Source: Acanthosoma haemorrhoidale
Taxonomy: Eukaryota; Arthropoda; Insecta; Hemiptera; Acanthosomatidae
Direction of reading: 5' to 3'
NCBI GenBank assembly: GCA_930367205.1
Contig: OV884011.1
Location: forward strand, 88,087,474-88,151,473
DNA: 64,000 nucleotides
A program made the translations under genes and the position numbers. Below the pieces are notes generated by a model. It was not told the DNA's origin. It searched no databases and worked only from the letters and a program-made list of their open reading frames with translations. Numbering within the stretch: position 1 is the first letter of the stretch; every line of letters starts with the position of its first letter. Of this stretch, positions 25,355-37,942 are shown one piece after another.

Positions 25355-25581
25355 TTATTTTTAAGTAAGCAACCGCATCCTTCTAAGACCTCCCTGCTTC
25401 CCAGAATCTTATCGCTTTCTTACACATCAGCTTTAGACTCCACTTGTTCCTAGACATTCCGCCCAGTATGTATTAACGTAACTCTTAATATTTGTATATA
25501 CCAATGTTTAGCTTGTACTTGATAATAAAGGTTTTCTTTCTTTTCTTTTAAAAGACTCTCCTCTACAAAGATTATTTAACT
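25355..25581 (+). repeat. Repeat R1 and left arm of an inverted duplication
   Basis: The segment starts in TTATTTTTAAGTAAGCAACC and contains ACTCTTAATATTTGTATATA and an ATAATAAAGG signal followed by a pyrimidine-rich run, so it looks like the 3' end of a retroelement on the plus strand. Its last part, ending CTACAAAGATTATTTAACT at 25581, lies beyond the AATAAA tail. The whole segment including that flank recurs inverted at 26287-26515. A third copy without the flank is at 55940-56200. Confidence 0.65.
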
Positions 25582-25599
25582 GACGACACCCAACCTTTT

Positions 25600-26140
25600 C
25601 TTCACCTGCATATTTAATTGTATTTTTAGAACCACTTCCCCTCTTGTATTTTTAGACACACTTCTCTGGAAATATGCCATTATTTTCCTCATTCAAAAAC
25701 CTGTAAAGTCGCCTAATTACCCCTTACTTTACTACCCAACCATTCTACTGTCAATTCTCTTAAAAGTTTTCAAAAGAATCCTACTCTTGAACATGTTTGA
25801 ATCACAAAACCTTCTTCCCAGTCATCAATTTGGCTTCCATTTCAAACACTTCACTGCTCAACAAGGCCTTCGCGTTTTTTATCGTATGCCCTCTAGAAAG
25901 CTAACACTATTACGAGTTCCTTTTTTAGCGTAGCTCAGGTTTTCGATCGGGTATGGCACGCAGGTTTGCTGTACAAGCTTGAAATCTCTTTACCGCAAAC
26001 CCTCTATCTAATCCTTCAATCCTATCTTTCAAACCGGTTCTTTCGAGTCTGTTGTGGCTTAGAATATTCCAAATATTATCCTATAAGAATATCATAGGTA
26101 TGAATGAATTCTTACATTTTAATTTTCTAATAAAGACCGT
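25600..26140 (+). mobile_element. Jockey family A-variant fragment between inverted arms
   Basis: The plus strand carries the fingers and palm of a jockey-like RT over several frames. FLIQKPVKSPN near 25695 corresponds to the I-K-PGKSP start. HQFGFHF leads to the QQGL segment near 25860. VFDRVWHAGLLYKLE near 25935 holds the catalytic aspartate region, followed by LPQTLYLILQSYLS. The sequence then jumps at about 26090 directly to a 3' end like that at 34.8 kb, ending in CTAATAAAG, so the catalytic box and C-terminus are deleted. It occupies most of the spacer between the inverted R1 arms. Confidence 0.65.
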
Positions 26141-26286
26141 CTATTTAAAAAAGTTATTTTCATAAACGTATCCGTTATTTAGTGTAGCGTTCGCTGAAGG
26201 GGCTAGAACGCAGCTGAATTGTAAGGTTATTGGAATATTTTCTATCGGCCCACTGCTCCCAACAGATATAAATTTAGAATATCTAT

Positions 26287-26515
26287 AGTTAAATAATCTT
26301 TGTAGAGGAGAGTCTTTAATAGAAAATGAAAAAAACTTTATTATGAAGTACAAGCAAAATACTGGTATATACAAATATTAAGAGTTATATTACTACATAC
26401 TGGGTCGGGTGTTTATCTGCTAGTGTCTGGGAAACAACTGTGAACTGGAGCTGTTGGCATATGTGTATATGAGAAGGGTTGTTTCGGGGAGGGATGCGGT
26501 CGCTTACTAAAAAAA
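26287..26515 (-). repeat. Repeat R1, right arm of the inverted duplication
   Basis: Reverse complement of 25355-25581, including the AGTTAAATAATCTTTGTAG flank that is outside the retroelement tail. Identity by eye is roughly 85%. Beyond 26515 it continues with a segment (to about 26570) that matches the third copy near 55965 but not the left arm. Confidence 0.65.
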
Positions 26516-26570
26516 TAATAAAAACCATCAGTGACTTCCATGAAGTCCCGAGGCAGGTATACACTAGAAG

Positions 26571-27194
26571 GTACTTTTAGCATTATATATATAATATTAC
26601 GATTACAATATTCTTAGCATTATATAACTTATGATGACCATATCACAAAAAGTCTTAAAAATTTGTTTTCTAGGAAAAAAAAAATTATATAAATGAGATC
26701 ATAAAAGCAGATATAATTCTGACAACTGTATACAAGTCATGAAAATACATCTAATCACAACGATAAGGCTATTACGGACGAAAACAATGTTTACCAGTGG
26801 AAAAAATATTACTAAAACCAATTAGTGAAACCCGATTCAGAAATTTTAGAGATCTTCCCAGTGATATCAGTGGTGTATTATTAGTATTAGTATTTAAAAA
26901 TTAGTAATATAAATTAGTATTTATATTGATTCATTACTTTTGTATAGAAAATCAAACAAAGTGACTGTTTACAAGCTATAATTTAGAAATAAAATTCTAT
27001 CCGCTTATGCCGTATATGTATTTACATCTAGAAGAAAATAAATCTAAATTAAGCATCTGTTCCAGAGAGTACAGTTTCCTTCTATTCACGATGTATGTTC
27101 CTGGAGATTTTTATGTTACTGAGTCTAGGGGACTAAAAATGAAAAGCATTTGAATCGTTAATGTGGAAAAGAGCAATAAAAGAAACGACCGTAA
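26571..27194. other. AT-rich DNA with no recognised gene
   Basis: AT-rich sequence with short repeats of TTAGTATTTA near 26880-26930. No gene or element was recognised. Confidence 0.4.
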
Positions 27195-27485
27195 ATAAAA
27201 AGAGCTATACAACATCCGCTTATGGAAAACAAATTACTAATCTACAAAAGTATGCTTAGTCCTATCTGGACGGAATAGAGCTATGGAGGAAAGCAAAAAA
27301 GTGGCAAGTCAAGCGCATCCAATCCTTTCAATCAAAAGTCCTGAGAAAAATAATCGAACCCTTCATAAGGATCTTAATATACCCTACATTCTTGAACTCA
27401 TCCCTTCCAAGTTCATGGAATTCCATCAAAGCACAGCCCTAAAATCCTTCTCAGAGACTAAAGCGGCAGTTGCCTCGTGACCTGT
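27195..27485 (+). pseudogene. Jockey family A, RT C-terminal fragment
   Basis: The plus strand matches the last 90 or so residues of family A RT. ENKLLIYKSMLSPIW is followed by a frameshift, QSFQSK-type sequence, then LNIPYILELIPSKFMEFHQ in an open frame (27283-27480) and the K-x-AVAS end. The best comparison is the copy at 45.5 kb, which has NIPYILELIPSKFMKFH. It lacks a 3' UTR: the match stops near CGTGACCTG. It is an isolated, nonfunctional piece. Confidence 0.65.
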
Positions 27486-27905
27486 AACATCCACCTAATC
27501 TCATATTACAACCAAGATATGTCAAATAAATACTAAAACATCTAATACTTATACTAAAGATGGAGAATAATTTTTATATTTTATGTAGTAAGTTTCAAGT
27601 TTCTTGAATTAATCTTTTTATGGGATTAATATATTCTACTGACAACGTCTTGCCAATTCAGGCATCAATTAGGACCAATACAAAAATGATGTATTTAAAA
27701 GCAACAAAAATATAATACAAGAAATAGAATGGGATAAAATTTAATTTAATAACTAAGACAATTTGAAAATCAATAAAAATAGTATAACATCAAACCTGGG
27801 AAAAATATTGTCTATTTCAATTTGTGTCGACACATTTTTGTCCTCACCGAATTGACAACTCTACCGTAAAACAAATTAAAATTTATAAGACAGTAAACTA
27901 ATAAT

Positions 27906-27975
27906 TTTTATTATTATAACTTTATTGTGCAATAATTACAATCTGCCTTTTATAAGGCAATAATAATACAGATTG
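27906..27975 (-). mobile_element. Family A solo 3' end, 70 bp, with target duplication
   Basis: Only the last 60-70 bases of family A are present, with an AATAAAGTTAT end and a short A-rich tail. They are flanked by AACTAATAAT at 27896-27905 and 27976-27985. About 58 bases are identical to the 3' end of the copy at 45.5 kb. An extreme 5' truncation after target-primed reverse transcription explains it. Confidence 0.7.
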
Positions 27976-27985
27976 AACTAATAAT

Positions 27986-30900
27986 AAAAAGAAACTTTAT
28001 TAAAACGAAAAACTATATTGTGGATCTGATGTATATATAAACTTTTTTAGATAATTCAGAACAGAATTTGAATTTTTGTAGGTAAAGAAACCTTTACTGT
28101 GTTGGAGAGAGGGAAGAAATACTGGATTAATTCTATTAAACAACTTATATTCATATTTTTTTTAAACACCACAGCAAAAATCATAAAGGAAACAAAAATA
28201 AACCTGGTTCATGTCTCAGTCGAGTCACTATCTTATTCTTTATCACTAATTGCCAAGCTCAAAGAGAAAGGCTCTACTTTCAAAAAGTTACGTATCTATT
28301 TTCTGGTGTATCTGAATGCTAAGGAATACTAAGCCAGTGCCTCATATACTGTTAACACATAATAATTATTATAATAGTTATAACATATTAAGCATAATAT
28401 ACTATTACAGGTTTTAGTTAGCATTGTTCTAGTTGTTGACGTATAGAGTCCGCCATTAGCACTTTAGGAGTAGAGCTGTTATATTACATGTTACCTATTT
28501 ACTTTGATCGACTCAATAAAAGTGATAATACACCTTAGTTATTTATTAACATAACTCTGAAATGTGAAAAAAGTTTTCCCCGCGTCTATTAAGTTGTACG
28601 CTTCTCTCTAACCTCAAAAGTTTATCAAAATAATTTTTGAAGGCTGTTTAAAAGCATGCTTATTTCTCAAACTAAATTCAATGATATTCTAAAAAATAAA
28701 ATTCTGGGATCCAACAACAATAATCTTTTTTTTTTTTTTGGCGAATATTTCCGGCATTAACATTTTTTAAATATTTTCAAAGGTGATTTTCAATGACCGA
28801 AAGAAGTAATTGATTATCTATTAACAGATTCCATCGCGTTATAAATTCTACAATTATTAATATTGACTGAAAGCGGGTTTGAAAAAAGGAAAATAGGGGA
28901 ATAATTGTTTCAGCTCTAATGGAAAAACAAGCTGATTCATTATGACATTTTGTTGATAATGATTCATTGAGATGAAACAATCATTAGATCTGTTAGCAAT
29001 GATGGGGAGATTGTTGCTGTTAATAGCGTCATGCTTAGGCAGAAAATGTTTTGATATAGAACATCCACTTACACTTGCTTGAGATCTTTTTTATGTGATG
29101 TCCTTGTCAACTGAAAGATAAAGAATTTGTATTTACACCTGAAATTTCCACACTTGAACAGCCAAGAAGGACCTACAAGGAACCTCAGGTCCTTGAGATT
29201 GGATGAGTTATCATTATTATTAGCTATCTGATAATTCTTATGTACTTTTGGAGAGATTTATTTAATTATCCGATAACGCTTGTCATTCATTCACTTTAAT
29301 ATAATGACATGTTTAAATGAACATTACAAAAAATAAAATCATATTTTATTATTTAATCTTAAACATCATTCTCCAGATCAATTCCTCATCGAACTCCCGA
29401 ATCGACTTTACGACGCCACATTTCATCAAATTTATTCAGCTTGACCTACTTGTTCATAAAAATGATGAAATAAATTTTTCTCCCACTTCAAGACGATCAA
29501 TTGACGCGAACCTTGTTGATCTTTTATCAAATTTAACTCCTAGTTGTACTCATTTCGCCCCTTTGATCCACTGAATTTCTGGAGGCTATCTAAGATGAAA
29601 TTCACAAATAGAGGCAAAACTTGAAAGGTTTCTATCGTTTGCCCCTTCCAACTTACATTCGATTCCATTCTTAAATCTGTAGATCTACTGTTTAAAATTC
29701 TGATCAATAGAACATAAATTTTCCAGAGAAAATCACTGGCTACCAGGCATGGTGAAAAGCCCCCATTACATCTAGATATCATAGACCTTCATATATCATC
29801 AAGTGATTAAGTAAAACAACGGTACCAGACCAGTTTGGGCTAACCCTAATTGTTTATTATATAAAGCGCTGTTAAATCAAATAAATTCCGTTGAATAATG
29901 TTCCTTGGTCAAAGGATGTTTGACGACTTCGCCATTAGGCAGGTTTTATTATTATTTTATTTTTTATGAATTTATTTTACTGTACAAATTAATGTAAGTT
30001 TTAATTAAGTTTTATCTACCTAACAATTGAATAAAAACAAGTCGATCGCTCTATGCTCCGTAATTAAGAGGTGAGGTGGTTTGGCTTTTAATATGGTTTA
30101 ACATGATTAAACTATATTTTGTAAAATTTTAAAATACCATAATCAAAGCTCATTTTAATCATTTTAGAAAGATAGTACATTATTTATACATACATACATA
30201 TATATATAATGCACTATCTATATGTACTATTTTATATATATAATATTAAATATTAGTAAATACGTAAGGTGTACATTATGTATTGCCGTATTTAATTATG
30301 ACCTTAGAGTGGGTGATGAATAATTACTTATTACTTACTTACTATTTTCTTCTGAATATTGATATTTTAAATGAACGTAAAAATTTATTTAAAATATTAA
30401 AATACTTAAAATATGAACGCTGTTTATTCGTTCAAGTTTTGGCCTAAATAATTAAGAATCTGCTACCCATCTTACTGCAACTTAATAATCTTACGTATTA
30501 ATTTTTTTCTTCTAATTATATTTTCTTACTTTTTACACCTCCGTAGTTCATGAAACTGTCTCCTATCCCGAAAGAGATATATATTTCATCACCTGTCTAT
30601 GAAAATTACTAATGAAGTTATAAAAAAAAAAAATCACTTATTCTAAATGATGTACGGGGACAGATACTTCATCGTATCACAGAACTATTAACAATACAGG
30701 AGACTTTTATAATTGGACCCACATTATGGGAAGGGTGTTAATGGTGTTATACAGAGGAAACTTGAAAACTAGATTTCAATGTGATGTCAGAGTCAAGCAG
30801 AAGTTCACGAGTCGTTACGGAATCGACTTAGTTTTTCATTACTTTCATCAATTTTGAAATATTGTGACTATAAAGCTATTTTGGCCTCTGATCTAGGTAC

Positions 30901-33839
30901 TGTCAACTCTCTTTATTGGGATTTAGATAGATTGCGTGACGTAATTACACTTGTTGTTTGGGCTATGTTCTGATTGGATGATTGGATTTTATGGAATTTT
31001 ATTTGTGAAACCAACTATTTACGTGTATGTGAAGTGTTTTTAAATGTCATCGTAATCCTTCAATAATTACTTTTTAAGTGATGGTCATTAACAAGTTAAA
31101 CACATTTTTAATTTATTTTCATGGACATCTGCTTCAATCTGAAATCTATTTAACAGGAAACGTATGTAGTTAATCAATGAATACAGAAGGTTTATTTGTT
31201 TATTGTTGTACTTAAATATTCTACTTTTTTTTTATCTTACTCACAAAATGTTATGAATTAATTATAAACTGAATTTATGTATGACTGAATTCAATACTTG
31301 ATTATTTGAAATATATAAAACGAAAATTAATTACGTCGAAAGTAATTAATTAATATCGAAAGAGGACTTATATTACAAGATGGGTGGGCCTCTTAAATGA
31401 TTGTGAGATTTCTTCTTGGTAATATTTCATTTCACTTGTATAGGGGAAGAATATATCCTTTTCAGCAATAACAACGAAAATAAATTTCAAATAAATGCAA
31501 AATATACACAAAAAATGACTGAGGTAACGACAATATTCCTACAGTTCATTTATTTGTAGAAATTACAAAAAAATGATATCAAATTACCAATATGTTTATT
31601 ATAGATAGATAGATAACTGTCCCCAAAATCTTTTCTCAAAGGAATTCTGTGTTCTTCAATGTAAGTTTATGTTCATATACATATACATACACACACGCAC
31701 GCGCGCGGACTATGAGAGAGATAAAAGAGGGAGGGAGAATTTTTGAAAAGAAATGCCATGAGAGCTATAGTTATTGAAGGAATTTAGAGTTAGTCATATA
31801 AACTTATTTATAGACTCGAAACTCACTGGAACTATCTGGTCTATGTTGGTATAACAAAATATCTTTATGATTACTTAAGTATCGATGTAAAAAAAAAAAA
31901 CCATTGAAGTTGGTTGATTGAATTTATATTTATCGCTACCATCGTCTCCCAAAGCCTTACATCTTTTTTTCTTTTGTTTGTTTTAGAGCACGTCAACCAC
32001 AAGGGCCATTGACACCACACTGAGAGTACTGGAGCTCTTCCTTATATCTTTGAATGTATTTTTGCTTTACCATCTTTAATATGTCATCAATCAGTAACTT
32101 CAAAGACTTGGGTTGTTTACGTTTATTATAATAATTCTGATTATTATAAAAAATTATTATAATTATAATAAAATGATTATATTGAATCATTTTGTAACAA
32201 GGGGAAATATGAAGTGAAAAAACATCAATCGCATTCTGAATTTATTTCTATAGTGGGTTCGAAAAACATTATTTTTTTTTTTAATTTCCTTTTCTTTTTC
32301 CGTCTTTAGGTAATGAAATATGATTTTATTGCGAAACAAGATCTGGTCATGAAACTGTAACTGGTCTTAAGTCCACTCCTTATATGATAGCAATTTAAGA
32401 ATAAATATCACATCCAAAGGAAGATGAAAGTTTTAGCCATCAAGTAGGTTAACCATAGAGTCAACGATAATATCATTTAGCTTCAATGAAGTCAGCTGTT
32501 TGTACTAATAACGATCTGAATTCAATATGTTAATGCTCAAATTTCGTTTCTAGGTTACAATTTAATATCGACAATGGTTCTATTGAGAGTAGAACTCAAA
32601 ACTGATCGTTAGTGGTAAGCATCATTACATCCGATTAGCCACAGTCGTGACAAAGATTATATGAATTGCAAATGCTTTAACGCCACCGTCTTAAGTATAT
32701 TGTCTTGTAAAGTAGTGAAATTTAATCGAGGTCTTTCATGTCATGATTCGGTTGTTGTATCCATTAACCCTTGAATTTATTCAACTTGCTAAAAACATTA
32801 ATTAGTATTTATTTCCTGTGTTATTGTATATGTAAATAAATAATTATAAAAATCCTGTATTGTTTTCATTACTTCATTGGCTGTTAAAAAAAAAAAGGAT
32901 TGAGCACATTATTTTTTATTAGTAATCCATTTTTTGGAATTGCATCTATCAAGTCATTCTGTTACCTTAATTATGACGTCTTTCAGTGTGTTCTAGACAA
33001 GTAAGACGCATTTATTAAATTTGATTGTAAATATTACACTTGAAAGAAAAATAATTTTGTAAAGTCTACAATGATTTGACATGACCATTAGTTGCATAAT
33101 AATAACACTAGTATAATTAATAATAGTTCTAGTTCAGTTTAGTTAAACTAAACAATAGGAAAAGCACTTAATTTTTCACCAATTTTAGTGTTTAGTTGGT
33201 TTTTCATTATCAGAAGCTGTGCCTGTGTAGCTATTTGTTTGTCTGTCTGTTTCTGGAGATTAGGGGCCTCCTATTGTATTATTATATATAAACATTATAT
33301 ATCTAGATTCCACTTGGTTACCCGACGACATGAGAAATAATTTAAAGAAAACTCCCTAAAACATAATGAATGAGTTATAAACTATTGAGTGGTGCGAATG
33401 AAGATCTCGTTTCCCTGATCAATAATATATAGTTTTAGTTTATGTTTCTGAGCTTCACTCACAAACTCTTTAAACCTGCCAAAAATCGTATTCGTAACAT
33501 TCAAATCAACCGGTGATATTTTTAGGAGCTTATTTGGTATTAGTTCCATTTAAGCAGACACAAAAATATTCCTATAAAACAACTGTAGTATTGATGACTT
33601 ATTCCCAATTATCATGCCATGTGAAAGAGAAACAGGTTTTGAATGTGTATACTAATAAAAATAATTCAACTTGAAATCAATCAAGAGGGTCTAATTAGTA
33701 AGATCGCATTAAACTAACTTTTTAGTAAAGGATATTTTCCTTTCTAATGTTACATCCCTGGGTATTGTTACATACAAGGGTATATAATTTATAATGAACA
33801 AATAAAATGTTATAATAAAATAAAATGGAAAATTAATTT
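27986..33839. other. Long AT-rich stretch with simple repeats only
   Basis: Nothing gene-like is recognised in nearly 6 kb. The plus-strand frame 28099-28332 and the minus-strand frame 29540-29782 show no motif. Microsatellite-like tracts are at 30185-30245 (TACA and TA units), 31601-31614 (TAGA units) and 31674-31707 (alternating purine and pyrimidine). Confidence 0.4.
31674..31707. repeat. 34-base alternating purine-pyrimidine tract
   Basis: The tract runs from CATATACATA through ACACACG to GCGCGCG without a break in pyrimidine-purine alternation. Tracts of this kind can adopt left-handed Z-DNA and tend to be unstable in length. Confidence 0.8.
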
Positions 33840-34880
33840 TTGGACGTAGCTCAGGCTTAAAAATCTCTCTACCCGATCCAATCCTTCAATCTTACCTGTC
33901 AAACCAATTCATTCGATTCCGTTGTGGTTCAGAATATTCCAAACATTTTCCTTCAGAGTCCTCTGTCCTATCCTACATACCATTTACAATGCTTACATTC
34001 CTGTGATTCCTAGCATCTTACTTGCTGATGACACAGCAATTCTTTCGTCTCATCCCGATCCGGCAACGGTATCCAGTAATTTCCAAAATCTTTTACTTTT
34101 ACTCTTGGTCGAGGATCCTCTCTATCCGTAACCTTCAATTCAAAACCGCTTTCGTGTTTAATACTGGTAGATACCTAGGTTTCCATCTAGACAAAGGACA
34201 GACTTTGTCCCTCCCCCAAGACTTAAAGACAAGAATTGAATAGACGGTTTGGAGACGTATACATTACAGAGGCATACTTAACTACTTAAGAAAACTCTAA
34301 CCTAGCGCTAGAAAACAAACTTCACATAAGCAAACCGTTATTAAAACCAATTTGGACTTACAGAATAGAACTATGGGTGACAAACAAACCATGGAACATC
34401 TAACAAATCCAAACACTCCAGCCCAAAGTCGTCAGAACTTTCAACGCACCCTCTTACCTCACAAACGCTCCCCTTCCTGGAAATATCCGTGTGCCAACTG
34501 TCCTGGACTTGATCTTGAGGGTTTAAGCTAAAGATTTTCCCAATTCCACGAAAATCTATTGGCTCATTCAAATCCTTTTTTCAACACCTTATCCAGTAAC
34601 ACTCAGCTACACAATCCTCCTCGTTGCCTAAAACGGCGGTTGGCTCGTAATCTATCCACAGCTTTAGTTCATTCCGTTAGCTTTCTGGGTGAATTGACTT
34701 TGGTTCAGGGGAGCGGGGTCTTTTGGGCAGAATTTGTATATATATATATATATATATATTGTATGAATGGCGGTATAAATGAAATTTTACATAGGTAAGA
34801 ATGAATTCTTGCATCACAATTAATAATGTTGTGTAAGCAAATTGTAATTTTCTGATACAGATCTTCTAATAAATAATTTA
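33840..34880 (+). mobile_element. Jockey family A-variant copy, RT to 3' end, decayed
   Basis: A 5'-truncated copy beginning in the palm (VAQA at about 33846). The catalytic box survives as LLADDTAILSSHPD near 34018-34060 and is followed by GRYLGFHLDKGQT near 34165. The C-terminal part continues to about 34680 in broken frames. A TA repeat of about 23 bases (34737-34759) sits in the 3' UTR, and the element ends near 34875 with TTCTAATAAATAA. Its 3' end is of the same type as at 26.1 kb and 18.8 kb but differs from that at 45.5 kb, so two subfamilies of family A are present. Confidence 0.7.
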
Positions 34881-36125
34881 TCCCTGATAATTTATAGGCG
34901 TAATTGTTAAAGACGGTCCCTTACAAAATAATATGTAAAAGCCAACAACATAAATCTCATATTTAAATCGTCTGACACGAAATAACATCTCAATTAAGTC
35001 TGAACCACATAAAAAATGAAAAACTGCTTCGTGTTTTACAATTTTTTTTTTAATTAATTGAAGCTGACATACTAATTCTGTTCAAGCAGACTTGTTTAAA
35101 ATTATCAGCAATTTTCGTCTCGCGTATTAGGTGCAGATAGAGACATTGCGTTTTTATTCTTTTTCTGTTTTCAGTTGTGTGTCATTTTTTAAAAATAATT
35201 TGACAATGGAAAGACGTTACTTATCATATCTTAAGATTGTTGAAACAGGGCGACTAAAAATAGAAAACTTAATTATGCACATGGTTACGAAATATTATAG
35301 ATGGCCTCAATCAGTCACGTTACAGAATTTAAACACCTCATTTTCTGTATTCCCATAGACAATACCTGTGCCACAGACAAAAAACAAAACAAAAAAATGA
35401 ACGAACCTTCAGCCCACAATAATAAGACTAGAAGAGGACGTTATATAATGAGGTATTAAGGTCCTCATACATAAACATAACCCTGGAAAATGTTGAAATA
35501 GTAGCACTGGTAAACATTTAGCTAGTCAGATAATTTAGATGATTATATTGTTTGTGGATTCTTGACAGTCACAACAACTTATTCCTCCATTCCTTTAAGA
35601 GGGAGATTCCTGAATCTTCTTTTTACAACTGAACAACATAATGTGGTGAATAAAAATAGAAGCCTTATGTTTTATCCGTTTGTCTATCACTTAGCCTGTA
35701 TATATGCATGTATGTCATTCAGTCCGCACTTGACTTTGAGTCTCCTGTTCATAATGAAAATATGACTTTCATGGAGGTTTCCTCATTAGATATTGGTAAG
35801 ACATGAAAAATATAGCCATCTCAATAAATCATAAAAATAGCATATTTCTATAATTTCAAGTTGGTTATGGGATATTTGTTTTCCTAATTACAATAACAAG
35901 TCATCAAACTGTCATTAACTTCATACTCGCAACATTGACTCAACCCGTATGCTCCATGATCTTTTGCATGTTAGTTTCATTTGTATTTCGTATTTCGTAC
36001 ACCCGGCTCCTTTAGGCATTCCACACCCTATATCCTTCTCATACATCCTTCAAATGGGGGACTCCCCTTAGTGAAAGGCACTCATTAGCCCAAAATAATT
36101 TTCCCACATCCTATTTTATAAGTTT
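34881..36125. other. AT-rich DNA with no recognised gene
   Basis: Noncoding AT-rich sequence. Small plus-strand frames at 35131-35358 and 35562-35765 show no recognised motif. Confidence 0.4.
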
Positions 36126-36159
36126 GAGAGCTAAGAAAAAAAAAAAGTTCATTTGATAT
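36126..36159. repeat. Left target-site duplication (34 bp)
   Basis: GAGAGCTAAG, then eleven A, then GTTCATTTGATAT. A near-identical 33-base copy lies at 37943-37975. The pair brackets the rearranged LINE between them. Confidence 0.8.
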
Positions 36160-37100
36160 CCATAGTCACTGTGTAAACTGCGGAGACGGTCACCCCACAA
36201 AGAGCTCTTCCACTGGATCGTTAGAGATGTTATTTGGGTAGTTAGAGCGTTTAGCACAGGATTCAGGTCTTTGTTTTCCGTCCGGAACCACCTGTTTTTA
36301 ATATTATTACGTTGCCGTATCAGTTGCATGATGTGTTCTGGTGGCTTCCTCAGGGAAGCCGGTACCGGGGCGAACTTTGGTATGGAGACATCAGCAGTTT
36401 GGACAATGGTGGCCTGCAACTGATTGATGGCGCTGTCAATATCCCAAGTTAGTCTAAGAGGCGCAATATAATGAGATGCTTATATTGGGCCCAATTGGCC
36501 TCGCGGTAGTCATATCTTGTAGCAGGTGGCTCTGGAATGTTGCCTTCAAGCTTATGGAGAATAGGTCTATGGTCTGAAGATTCAAAATCGAGCGCCGAGC
36601 AGCCGGTGACCTGATGAGGTTCTTGGGTGAGAAATAAGTCTGGTGTGGAAGTCCTATCTGGGTTACCATATTGCCAAAATGTCGGTACGCCTGGGTAGAT
36701 CACTGTGAACGGCATCTTGATTATATGGCTGCCGAGGGCTTTGGCTGTTGTTCCACTCTACCAGCTGTGATTGGCATTGAGGTCTCCAATGATTACGTGC
36801 CTTTTATTTTTGCTGATCTGGGTTATTAGGAGCCTGGCTGTCGTCAGATTTGTTCGAGGCCTTCTATAAATTCCAGTGACAACAATATTGTTAGTCAAAC
36901 GAAGTTGGAGGGTGACTACATAGTGGTTCCCGTCAGATAGCACCACTGGGTCTAGTCGTTTACATGGCACTCCCTGCCTGACTAAAATAGCCACGCCCCC
37001 TGAGATTGTTTCCATGTCCTGCCAGTAGGTAGAGTAGCCTGGGAAACGACAGTAGCAGTCCTTCTTCAGTCTGGTGTCTGTTAGAACTGCTACATCCGTC
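36160..37100 (-). pseudogene. Jockey family B endonuclease half, inverted segment
   Basis: Read from 37100 to 36160 on the minus strand this is nearly a whole apurinic-like endonuclease domain plus linker. VAVLTDTRLKKD carries the E-x-R type loop, here TDTR. Then come GGVAILVRQG, VVTGIYRRP, HVIIGDLNANH with the catalytic D-x-N, and SSDHRPI with the catalytic D-H. The linker RQRNNIKNRWFRTENKDLN follows and ends at LHSDYG. The domain nicks chromosomal DNA to prime reverse transcription. Two frameshifts divide it into frames at 36758-37015, 36449-36715 and 36111-36419. It abuts an RT half on the opposite strand at about 37100, so the element is rearranged and dead. Confidence 0.8.
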
Positions 37101-37942
37101 CAACAGACATACTAAAGCCAGCCAAGAGTGGAGATCACCCAGCCCACTACCGCCCGATCAGTCTGCTACCACAGATGGGGAAAATCTTTGAGAAAATTCT
37201 TTGGAATTATCTCAAAGACTACTGCTCGGAAAACAACATCATTCCGCCAAGGCCCCCCCCCCCTTCTGAAGGTACAGTCAGAAGCTTGCCATAATATGAA
37301 TAGAAACATAGCCACGGCTATGATTTCCATTGATTGCACCCAAGCGTTCGACTCGGTGTCTCACGGGACACTGTGTCAAATGCTCTGCGACCGGGAATGC
37401 CCGGAACAACTCTATACAATTCTGGCTAGCTTCAGAATTGCGTAATAAAAACAGATCGTTGCGGGTGCGGGTGGGTGATAGCTTCTCCGAAGCTGTGCCA
37501 CTGACCTGGGGAGTACCCCAAGGAGCCATCTTATCCCCTGTACTATTCAACGTATACACGTCTGAGATTGTTGGACCCCTTTACAAAAATACCACAGTTA
37601 CTGCCTTTGCAGATGACATAGTGGTGTACAGTAGCAGCATGAGTGCCAAGGTAGCTCTAAGACAGGCTGAAGTAGCCTGTAACCAGATCAGTGAGAGATT
37701 AGGGAGTCTCAATATCTATGAGTATATCCGGCTATATCCCTTCGGCTGAAACTGTTAATATATAAGAGTGTCCTGAGGCCAGCTCTACTGTTTGGGACAC
37801 CACTCTTCCGATTTCTACACACTAGCACAATAACTCGACCCCAGAGCTTCCAGAACAAAATCCTGCGCACGGCACTATGGCATACCCCTTTTCGTGATAT
37901 GAAGGCTCCCGACATCCACGAAAAGTTCGAATCTTATAATTA
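37101..37942 (+). pseudogene. Jockey family B reverse transcriptase half
   Basis: The plus strand starts with ILKPAKSGDHPAHYRPISLL, the fingers of a jockey-like RT. It continues with ISIDCTQAFDSVSHG (first catalytic aspartate), GVPQGAILSPVLFNVYTSEI (motif B) and TAFADDIVVYSS (catalytic D-D) near 37600. At the C-terminal end LLIYKSVLRPALLFGTPLF can be traced near 37760, and FRDMKAPDIHEKF near 37900. A run of eleven C at about 37253-37263 breaks the frame. At least two frameshifts separate the motifs. The piece stops at the right direct repeat without the 3' UTR seen in other family B copies. Confidence 0.8.
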
